Below, in pieces: positions 6,655 to 12,452 of a stretch of DNA of 12,452 nt (its first letter is position 1; every line of letters starts with the position of its first letter). Position numbers and translations under genes: made by a program. The stretch spans positions 1 through 12,452 of the forward strand of contig JBCCFD010000217.1 in NCBI GenBank assembly GCA_039029915.1, read 5' to 3'. The stretch comes from QQUD01 sp039029915. Its GTDB lineage: Bacteria; Chloroflexota; Anaerolineae; Promineifilales; Promineifilaceae. The notes under the pieces were generated by a model that was not told the DNA's origin, made no database searches, and saw only the letters and a program-made list of their open reading frames with translations.

Positions 6655-7159
6655 CAAGATTAACGGCCGTATTCAAAACCTTACGCCACCTCAAATAGCG
6701 AGCTTGTGGATACTGGGAACCGTATTCGCAATCCCGTTATTGTTCATCATCTTAACCCCTGAAGGAGGTGGCATTGCTTTAGCCTTCATTGGATTTGTTG
6801 TAGCTGAACGAACTAACGATTACTTTAAAGAGCGATATATCTCCGATTGGTACGTTAAGCTATTAACCGGCCTATCGTTACTTCTGGCTTTTGCTGCCGC
6901 GACAGGGTTTATGCTCCTGTGGCTGTTTCCGATTTGTCGTTGGCTAGCCATTCAGGAAACCATAAGGATTCAATTTTTAAATCGTGAGTTAACGTATGGA
7001 TTAGCTCTCTGTTACGAAGGGAACGTTGATTTTGTCACGGTAGGATTTGGTGCTTTTTTGCACTATTTGTTGTGGCCTATGTTTTATCTTTTATTCCAAC
7101 TGATGATTGCGCCGTATAAAATGCTAAAAACGTTATGGAACAGGGGGCAATCGGAGTAG
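6599..7159 (+). CDS. Unrecognised integral membrane protein
   Basis: I do not recognise this 186-residue protein. It has hydrophobic stretches at about 34-53, 56-69, 86-112 and 145-170, so three or four membrane segments, with basic N- and C-terminal tails. The start is uncertain. The TTG at 6599 has AAGGA only 3 nt upstream (6591-6595), while the in-frame ATG at 6638 has no suitable ribosome-binding site. The first codons overlap the 3' end of the truncated M81 gene in another reading frame, so a rearrangement may have joined the two genes here. Its A+T-rich codon choice looks higher than in the flanking genes. One palindrome copy (AACGGCCGTA, 6662-6671) sits near its start and is read Asn-Gly-Arg. 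Confidence 0.5.
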   Translation: MTIKILGERFIRLMRLGFNKINGRIQNLTPPQIASLWILGTVFAIPLLFIILTPEGGGIALAFIGFVVAERTNDYFKERYISDWYVKLLTGLSLLLAFAAATGFMLLWLFPICRWLAIQETIRIQFLNRELTYGLALCYEGNVDFVTVGFGAFLHYLLWPMFYLLFQLMIAPYKMLKTLWNRGQSE

Positions 7160-7222
7160 GCTTAAGTGAAACGAGGCACCCGTTATGAATAAAAAGCCGG
7201 CTATAAACTTCGTTTCCTCGAG

Positions 7223-7271
7223 GTTCCGAAGCTTTTATTTAACAGGGTTTTCAATTTAGAAACTTCGGAAC
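7223..7271. repeat. 9-bp inverted repeat downstream of the membrane-protein gene
   Basis: GTTCCGAAG (7223-7231) is complementary to CTTCGGAAC (7263-7271), with a 31-nt AT-rich loop. It lies between convergent genes and may contribute to transcript termination from either side. Confidence 0.4.
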
Positions 7272-7274
7272 ACT

Positions 7275-7297
7275 TACCAAACAATCACTGTTTGGTA
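7275..7297. terminator. Compact hairpin just after the regulator gene, probable terminator
   Basis: TACCAAACA (7275-7283) and TGTTTGGTA (7289-7297) form a perfect 9-bp stem with a 5-nt loop. Flanking AACAC (7269-7273) and GTGTT (7301-7305) could extend it with an internal bulge. It begins 7 nt downstream of the minus-strand stop codon at 7304-7306 and faces the convergent gene ending at 7159. The U-tract on the minus-strand side is interrupted, so terminator strength is uncertain. Confidence 0.5.
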
Positions 7298-7303
7298 TCG
7301 GTG

Positions 7304-10300
7304 TTACCTCAAAATCTGAGCAACGGCCGTTTCAACATCGGCCCCCCAAATCTCATGATTTGCCATTTTATACAGGATATTTTGCTGGGCCAGGGCGTTA
7401 ATTGCCTGTTGCTTGGCCCAGTAAGGGGTTGCTTCGCTTTGAGTTGCTAGCTTGAGTAGCGAAACGGCCGTTTCGACATCATTAGCTACCCCCGTAAGCG
7501 CATACCCCACCAGTGCTTCAAAAAATAACGGCCGTGTATCATGCTTTATGCTAATTTCTAGCGCCTGCTGGAAGCAACGCTGGGCTTGAGAAGTTTCCTC
7601 AGCTTGGCGTAAAATCCACCCTTTCAGACTGTGAACTTCGATCATTTCTCGCCAAATATGACCTTCTTCAAACAAAGATAGCGCCAGCTGGCACTGCGCT
7701 AAAGCAGCCTCAAACTGATTGAGTTGAAAATAGGCAAACCCTTTATAAAGATGATAGTAGCCCACATCAATTAACTCATTTGCGCTATTGGCTTCGATTT
7801 GTGCATCGTCTAAATGTTGGAACTTTAAATCCTCAAGATTTGGAGTTAGGTGAGACTGGTTGACCATGATCCGATAATGTAGCGAATAATGCACCGGCGG
7901 CTCATACTCTGGATAAAGCTTCTCTAAAATATGAGCTGCCTCTTCATAGGCCCGTTTGGCCTCTTTGAATTGACCCAAAGAGCCGGACACATTACCTAAA
8001 GTGATTTGATTTAAAAGCCGCCAATCGGTGTCCATTTTTTCTTGAATAGATAGGCTGTCTTGAATAAGCTCCTTGCTTTGCTCAAATTTCCCAAAATGGT
8101 GCCCTAACAGGCTGCCCTGGAAGCTTAATGCTCGTGAATATTCAAGCTTTTCCCCAAGCGATTCATAAATATCAACCGCCTTGGCTAAATAAACAGCCGC
8201 TTCTTTTGGATATGACCAACTGCTCAAATTGAGCAATTCTGTGGCAACCTCATATAAATCACCTGCTTTCTCAAATAAAGCGAGGCTTTGGTTAAGCCCG
8301 GTGATTACTTCAGCACGATTATTTGACATCAAGCTCAAGCCCCGAGTGGCTAAAGCTGTTTCCCAGTGGTGGTCAGATTTTTCTAAGATGGGTTTGATGG
8401 TTTTGATCAGCGAAACGGCTTGATCGGTTTGCTTAAGGGCAAACATAAACCGTGATTTATGAAGTAGATAGCAAGCAGTAACAGCGTTTGGCAGGGTTGT
8501 AGTCGGGAGGGCGTTAAAAAATTGATAGCCTTCTCGGTATAAATTTTTTTCTCGGAAGTAAAAAGCTAACGGTCGCGCAGCATCAATAAACACGGCCGTT
8601 TCTCCTCGTGTCATACACCGCTGCCAACCCGCCTTAATATTGAGCATTTCCACCTCAATTTGTTTCAAGGTTGCTAGCTGGTCGGCATTTTTTAAACTTG
8701 GTTCGATTGTTGTCAGCCATTGAGCAAAGTAGTTAGCGTGTTGGCGATACGCGGCCTCGGTTTGCTTGGCTGATAAAAGGAGTTTGGTTTCGGCAAACTG
8801 GCGGATCAGCTCGTGGCACTCAAAGCGTGGTGTTTCAAGTTGAGCCGGCCCAACGCGCAGCAAAGATTTATCAACCAATGAGAACAGAATCTCAATGTCA
8901 TGTTCAATAACGGCCTCAACCGCCGTTAGCGAAATGCTGCCGCGAAAAACGGAAAGCGTGGCCAAAATCTGTTGCTCAGCTGTGGTTAATAAGCGCCACG
9001 ATTGGTCAAGAACGGCCGTTAAATCTCGGTGGCGCTGATTGCTGCGTCCTTTTTGCTTTAGCTTATCAAGGCGCCCCGTTACGTTTTCTGCAATTTGGGA
9101 GACGGTAAACACACGAAGCCAAGAGACCGCAAGTTCAATGCCCAGCGGCATTCCCTCAACCCAGCGACAAATCGTATCAACCGCCTCTTTGTTTTTAGCC
9201 GTGATTTTGAAGTCTGGCTGAATCTGTTGGGCCGTTTGTAAGAAAAAGTCATTGGCCTCGCTAGCCGTTTCATGATTAGAAAAACCGCTCAAGAAAAACG
9301 GTCGTTCCCAGTCAGAATTGATCCGTTCCCGTGAAGTAATCAATAGTTTGATGCCTGAGCATTCTGAGAGCAAGGCAAAAATAGGATCGAGCTGCTCTAT
9401 AAGGTGCTCAACATTATCCAAAAGAAGCAACAGCTCTTTATCTTTTAAGTGATCAACAAGAAATTGGTGTGCTGATTGGGCTGTTTGAGAGGCGGTGATG
9501 AGACCAACAGACGTTAATTGCCCAATTAGCGCAGACAAAAGATGATCTGAAGGCCGCAAATCGGCAAGCGGACAAAAGATGACTCCCTCTAAGAAATTGT
9601 CCTGCACTTTTTCGGCTAGGGTAATAGCTAGCCTTGTTTTACCCATGCCTCCCGGGCCAATGATGCTTAAGCAGCGGCAATCTGGTTTGATTAAGGTTTC
9701 CTCCATTTGGCTTAATTCAGATTGCCGACCAAAAAATGAGGTCGCCTGACTGGGAAGATTGTGCAGCGGTCGATTTCGAAGGGCCTCAATGCGTTGAAAA
9801 ACGGCCGTTGTTTCAACCATTGGTTTGACGCCTAGCTCGTTCTGCATAATCGTTTTACAGGTTTGATATTGTGCGATTGCAGCGCTGTATTGACGCTGTT
9901 TTGCATAAAGCCACATTAACCGGCGGTGCATCTCTTCATGCCAGGGCTCAATTGATAAAACGAGGCGAATGCGTTGAGACGCTTGTTTCCAATCTCTTTG
10001 TGCAAGGTCAATTTGGACAAAATGCGTGAGCAAATCCAATCGTTTGAGGCGGAGTGTTTCACGCTGTTCCCGTAGCCAAACGTCAAATAATTCGCTTTCA
10101 GCTATTAATCCCGGCAGCAGGTCATCTTGGTAGAGGGCTAGCGCTTGCTCTAAAATTTCATTCTCATTAGATTGAAACGCTAATTCAAACTGCTCGATGT
10201 CACATTGATACGGCCGTTCCCGATTGAAGGCGACCGTTTTTCGGCTAATTTCAAAATAAGCGGGCAGTAATTTTTGAAGATTATAAAGCGCCTGACGCAG

Positions 10301-10486
10301 GTTAGCCTTAGCGCGGTTATCCGGCATTTCTGCCCAAAGCAAGCTTGCGATTGCCTCTCGGCTGTGTGTTCCCTCATTCAGCACAAGGTAAGCCAACAGC
10401 CCCACGACTTTTTCTGAAACAAATCCATCGACGGGCTTTTCGTTTAGTGTGACAAACGGCCGTTTAAAAAAAGATAGCTCAAGCAT
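7304..10486 (-). CDS. SARP/AfsR-like STAND regulator: winged helix, BTAD, NB-ARC ATPase, TPR
   Basis: This 1060-residue protein looks like a large transcriptional activator. Residues 1-95 form an OmpR/PhoB-type winged helix, with SREAIASLLWAEMPDNRAKA (42-61). Residues about 96-236 are a bacterial transcriptional activation domain (BTAD), with EPWHEEMHRRLMWLYAK (180-196) and QNELGVKP (215-222). The NB-ARC/STAND ATPase follows: Walker A GPGGMGKT (277-284), Walker B LLLLLDNVEH (352-361), sensor LLITSRER (381-388), EGMPLGIELA (444-453) and an MHD-like CHELIRQFA (557-565). From about 575 to the end are helical repeats of TPR type. In AfsR-like proteins, ligand or partner binding by the TPR part switches the ATPase and releases DNA binding. 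The target genes are unknown; none is evident in the window. GAAGGA abuts the ATG with no spacer, which is unusual, yet the domain starts at residue 2 and no better start exists. It carries eight palindrome copies. Confidence 0.85.
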   Translation of the reverse strand: MLELSFFKRPFVTLNEKPVDGFVSEKVVGLLAYLVLNEGTHSREAIASLLWAEMPDNRAKANLRQALYNLQKLLPAYFEISRKTVAFNRERPYQCDIEQFELAFQSNENEILEQALALYQDDLLPGLIAESELFDVWLREQRETLRLKRLDLLTHFVQIDLAQRDWKQASQRIRLVLSIEPWHEEMHRRLMWLYAKQRQYSAAIAQYQTCKTIMQNELGVKPMVETTAVFQRIEALRNRPLHNLPSQATSFFGRQSELSQMEETLIKPDCRCLSIIGPGGMGKTRLAITLAEKVQDNFLEGVIFCPLADLRPSDHLLSALIGQLTSVGLITASQTAQSAHQFLVDHLKDKELLLLLDNVEHLIEQLDPIFALLSECSGIKLLITSRERINSDWERPFFLSGFSNHETASEANDFFLQTAQQIQPDFKITAKNKEAVDTICRWVEGMPLGIELAVSWLRVFTVSQIAENVTGRLDKLKQKGRSNQRHRDLTAVLDQSWRLLTTAEQQILATLSVFRGSISLTAVEAVIEHDIEILFSLVDKSLLRVGPAQLETPRFECHELIRQFAETKLLLSAKQTEAAYRQHANYFAQWLTTIEPSLKNADQLATLKQIEVEMLNIKAGWQRCMTRGETAVFIDAARPLAFYFREKNLYREGYQFFNALPTTTLPNAVTACYLLHKSRFMFALKQTDQAVSLIKTIKPILEKSDHHWETALATRGLSLMSNNRAEVITGLNQSLALFEKAGDLYEVATELLNLSSWSYPKEAAVYLAKAVDIYESLGEKLEYSRALSFQGSLLGHHFGKFEQSKELIQDSLSIQEKMDTDWRLLNQITLGNVSGSLGQFKEAKRAYEEAAHILEKLYPEYEPPVHYSLHYRIMVNQSHLTPNLEDLKFQHLDDAQIEANSANELIDVGYYHLYKGFAYFQLNQFEAALAQCQLALSLFEEGHIWREMIEVHSLKGWILRQAEETSQAQRCFQQALEISIKHDTRPLFFEALVGYALTGVANDVETAVSLLKLATQSEATPYWAKQQAINALAQQNILYKMANHEIWGADVETAVAQILR

Positions 10487-10577
10487 TCCTTCTATTTTAC
10501 TGAAAAGAAGCTTAGGACAGTAAACGATTGATAGACGTTTAAAATGATAAATATTTCCAGAAAACCCAGAGGTAGGA

Positions 10578-10607
10578 GTTATAACGCACCAAAAAACCTA
10601 TCAGCAA
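10578..10607 (-). promoter_or_regulatory. Candidate promoter for the SARP-type regulator
   Basis: On the minus strand TTGCTG (10607-10602) and TATAAC (10583-10578) are 18 nt apart. The -10 box matches 5 of 6 consensus bases and the -35 box only 3 of 6. The start would lie about 85 nt before the ATG at 10486. Confidence 0.25.
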
Positions 10608-10828
10608 CTCTTGTCTTTGCTCAGAGCGGGTTTCTGTCGATTTGCCTTATGAAATTAACCTTAAGATAGTACGTAAGTCACCAATTAACAGTTTGCGTAA
10701 GAATTCTTCACTAATCTCCCAAATATATATAAATTTTTTATTTTAGATGGGGAGCCGATCCCATCAATTGATAACAATTTAATTTATCCTGAGCACAAAT
10801 ATTCATAGTAGTAATCATGGAATCTGTG

Positions 10829-10847
10829 TCTCCTTTTTTTGTGGAGA
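10829..10847 (+). promoter_or_regulatory. Ribosome-binding site in a small hairpin
   Basis: GGAG (10843-10846) lies 7 nt before the ATG at 10854 and decides that start. TCTCC (10829-10833) can pair with GGAGA (10843-10847) across a 9-nt, T-rich loop, which could mask the ribosome-binding site. A five-pair stem is weak, so regulation is only a possibility. Confidence 0.4.
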
Positions 10848-10853
10848 ACAACA

Positions 10854-12452
10854 ATGCAAAAAACATCGACACCAGTTTTTAAACAGTTTTTATTCCTCTT
10901 GAAAACCAACCGTAATGTCAAGAAAACGACGCTTCTTTTATGTATCGTCCTCTTGCTGATGGTGATTTCTAATGGAACCAATCACAATCGGCCGGTATTA
11001 GCACAGGTTGATACAGATGGAGATTCAATCCCCAATCATGTTGATCTCGATGACGACAACGACGGCATCTTAGATTACATCGAATGCAATGGCTTTGTGG
11101 GTGAACATCAAATTTCTGTTGTGAATGGAAGCTTCGAAAGCCCGATTATTCAAGACAGCTTGGATGATACATATGAAATATGGGGAACAGCACCGACTGT
11201 TGCCGTGGCCTACACTGAAAATTTTATACCCGGTTGGACAACTGATGATAGTCAGAACCGAATTGAGCTATGGGCAAGCAACTTTGGCGAAGTTATCTCC
11301 TTTAAGGGGAGTCAGCATGCTGAAATTAATGCATACGAAAATGCTACCCTTTATCAAACGATTGCCACCACACCAAATGAAGAAATGCGCTGGTCTTTTG
11401 CCCATCGCGGTCGCACAGGTGAAGATACAATTGAATTGTTGGTCGGCCCTTCACAAGACGAATTAGTTTCTTTAGGCACTTTTACAACAGGGAATACTGA
11501 ATGGGCGGAGTACAGTGACACATACATCATCCCAGAGGGGCAAACTGAAACTATCTTTGCCTATCGCGCGGTTAGTACAGCCAATGGCAATATTTCTATG
11601 GGCAACTTTCTTGATGATATTAAATTCTTCTCGAACGTGACCTGTTCAATTGATACAGATGATGATGGCATTCCCAATAGCGAAGACCTTGATTCAGACG
11701 GTGATGGTATTTATGATATCATTGAAGCTGGTGGTGTCGATTCTGACGGTGATGGTGAGGTTGATTATCCGGTAGCTGGTGACCCAACATCCATGAGTGA
11801 TAATGACAAAGATGGCTTAAGTGATGACCCAGTAGTTGATACCAATGATGACGGTGTGGCAGATACGGCCGTTGATACCGACATCAACGATCCAGACAAC
11901 TTGGATACCCCGCTACCACTAGAAGACACCGACGGTACGGATGGCGAAAACTTCCGCGACCCAGATTCTGATGGTGATGGACAAAGCGATAATGTAGAAG
12001 CGCAAAATCCGAATGAGTTGATCCTACCTAGCGAAAAAGATGATGACCAAAACGGTGTTGATGATGCCTATCCCAATGGTTTAAACCCTATCGATACCGA
12101 TGAAGATGGCAAGCCAGACTACATCGACACAGATGCTGACGGTGACGGTCTTTTAGATAGCGACGAACGCACCATCTTTGGTACCGATCCCAATAATGCT
12201 GACAGCGATGGTGATGGCAAAAACGACGGCGAAGAGGTTGGCGACGATCTAAATAATCCGATTGACAGCGATGGTGACGGCATCAAAGATGCCTTAGAAT
12301 CAGCCATCGACGATGAAGATGGGAATGGGATTGCCGATGAAGCTGACCATATTGGGAAAACCTATTCGGAATGTTTTGGCACATTCACTGAGCAGCCAAT
12401 CGGTCTCATAAACGGTGGCTTCGAAACACCAGTCATAACCGCAACGCTTTCA
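10854..12452 (+). CDS. Secreted adhesin-like protein with galactose-binding-like module and Asp-rich TSP3-type repeats; 3' end beyond window
   Basis: The frame stays open for 533 codons to the window edge. A signal peptide with a long N-region has its hydrophobic core at about 25-39 and likely cleavage after VLA (residue 50). Right after it comes a first Asp-rich calcium-binding motif (52-72, DTDGDSIPN and DLDDDNDG). Residues about 86-262 form a beta-rich module starting VVNGSFESP (89-97), with IPGWTT (125-130), IELW (137-140) and SFAHRGRTGEDT (181-192). It resembles DUF642/galactose-binding-like domains. Residues 266-497 contain many D-x-D-x-D-G repeats of thrombospondin type 3 kind, predicted to bind Ca2+. 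At 517-528 GLINGGFETPVI echoes residues 88-99, so a second copy of the module begins at the edge. The role is probably surface attachment or a matrix component. The protein is very acidic. One palindrome (11865-11872) is read Thr-Ala-Val. Confidence 0.8.
   Translation, partial: MQKTSTPVFKQFLFLLKTNRNVKKTTLLLCIVLLLMVISNGTNHNRPVLAQVDTDGDSIPNHVDLDDDNDGILDYIECNGFVGEHQISVVNGSFESPIIQDSLDDTYEIWGTAPTVAVAYTENFIPGWTTDDSQNRIELWASNFGEVISFKGSQHAEINAYENATLYQTIATTPNEEMRWSFAHRGRTGEDTIELLVGPSQDELVSLGTFTTGNTEWAEYSDTYIIPEGQTETIFAYRAVSTANGNISMGNFLDDIKFFSNVTCSIDTDDDGIPNSEDLDSDGDGIYDIIEAGGVDSDGDGEVDYPVAGDPTSMSDNDKDGLSDDPVVDTNDDGVADTAVDTDINDPDNLDTPLPLEDTDGTDGENFRDPDSDGDGQSDNVEAQNPNELILPSEKDDDQNGVDDAYPNGLNPIDTDEDGKPDYIDTDADGDGLLDSDERTIFGTDPNNADSDGDGKNDGEEVGDDLNNPIDSDGDGIKDALESAIDDEDGNGIADEADHIGKTYSECFGTFTEQPIGLINGGFETPVITATLS

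Larger units (their letters stand above)
10487..10853. other. AT-rich divergent intergenic region, no gene seen
   Basis: These 367 bases separate the divergent regulator and secreted-protein genes and hold no convincing reading frame. Visible elements are a 10-bp palindrome AAGAATTCTT (10699-10708); an A+T-rich run near 10722-10745; a hairpin with stem GATGGG (10746-10751)/CCCATC (10760-10765); and a dyad AATTG (10766-10770)/CAATT (10775-10779). No ACGGCCGT palindrome occurs here. No convincing plus-strand promoter was found. Confidence 0.6.
72..11872. repeat. Dispersed palindrome AACGGCCGTT / ACGGCCGT, 22 copies, HIP1-like
   Basis: Exact 10-mers AACGGCCGTT begin at 72, 476, 1020, 1599, 1716, 2318, 2711, 3713, 4932, 7322, 7463, 9011, 9800 and 10455. 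Copies conserved only over the 8-mer ACGGCCGT begin at 2472, 5010, 6307, 6663, 7528, 8592, 10210 and 11865. Every copy lies in a protein-coding gene, and every gene in the window has at least one. By contrast CGGCCG without the A/T flanks occurs only 5 times (38, 1346, 2190, 2987, 10989). The entry spans first to last copy and is not a contiguous element. Confidence 0.95.

Noticed and set aside
10766..10779. lac-operator-like AATTGATAACAATT
   Set aside because: The dyad has only 5-bp arms in AT-rich DNA, and there is no LacI-type gene nearby.
10784..10981. Minus-strand open frame of 65 codons
   Set aside because: It is antisense to the signal peptide and ribosome-binding region of the secreted-protein gene, and has no recognisable features.
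11125..11466. Plus-strand open frame of 113 codons
   Set aside because: It is out of frame within the secreted-protein gene, which has a signal peptide, a ribosome-binding site and recognisable modules.
72..11872. ACGGCCGT copies as transcription-factor operators
   Set aside because: All copies lie inside coding sequence and none in a promoter region, so a classical operator role is unlikely.
12119..12307. Minus-strand open frame rich in Ser and Pro
   Set aside because: It is the antisense of the Asp-Gly-Asp repeats and reflects their repetitive codons.

Overview
The window looks like chromosomal DNA of moderate GC content from a free-living bacterium, most plausibly a member of the Chloroflexota (Anaerolineae or a related class). 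That guess rests on gene content recognised from memory: a LolA/RseB-like protein next to a fused MacB-type ABC transporter, a DUF4032-like protein, a large SARP/NB-ARC/TPR regulator, and a secreted protein with Asp-rich calcium-binding-type repeats. No rRNA, tRNA, transposase, phage gene or CRISPR array was seen.

Layout. Positions 1-547 (-): 5' part of a P-loop kinase-like gene that runs off the left edge. Positions 548-729: divergent promoter region with a perfect 16-bp inverted repeat. Positions 730-1899 and 2016-4223 (+): an exported LolA/RseB-like protein and a MacB-type ATPase-permease fusion, probably one operon, separated by a nested inverted repeat. Positions 4224-4331: hairpin between convergent genes. 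Positions 4332-5570 (-): ParB-like/DUF4032-like protein with an internal tandem duplication. Positions 5571-5715: divergent promoter region. Positions 5716-6654 (+): M81/MlrC-like protein lacking its usual C-terminal domain. Positions 6599-7159 (+): overlapping gene for an unrecognised membrane protein. Positions 7160-7303: hairpins between convergent genes. Positions 7304-10486 (-): 1060-residue SARP-NB-ARC-TPR regulator. Positions 10487-10853: AT-rich divergent intergenic region. Positions 10854-12452 (+): secreted adhesin-like protein, open at the right edge.

The most striking property is not a gene. The palindrome ACGGCCGT occurs 22 times in 12.45 kb, 14 times as the full AACGGCCGTT, where about 0.2 octamer copies would be expected by chance. 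All copies lie in protein-coding sequence of every gene in the window, and 16 of 22 are read as Thr-Ala-Val. This resembles the HIP1 palindrome of cyanobacteria but with a different core. A second repeat class, heptamers CCCCAAT/CCCCAGT, forms an in-frame array in the linker of the ABC transporter. Related sequence also forms the hairpin just before that gene. The genome therefore seems rich in short dispersed repeats that also invade coding sequence.

Functionally, the LolA/RseB-like protein and the MacB-type transporter probably act together in the cell envelope. The other genes are separately transcribed and show no obvious common pathway.
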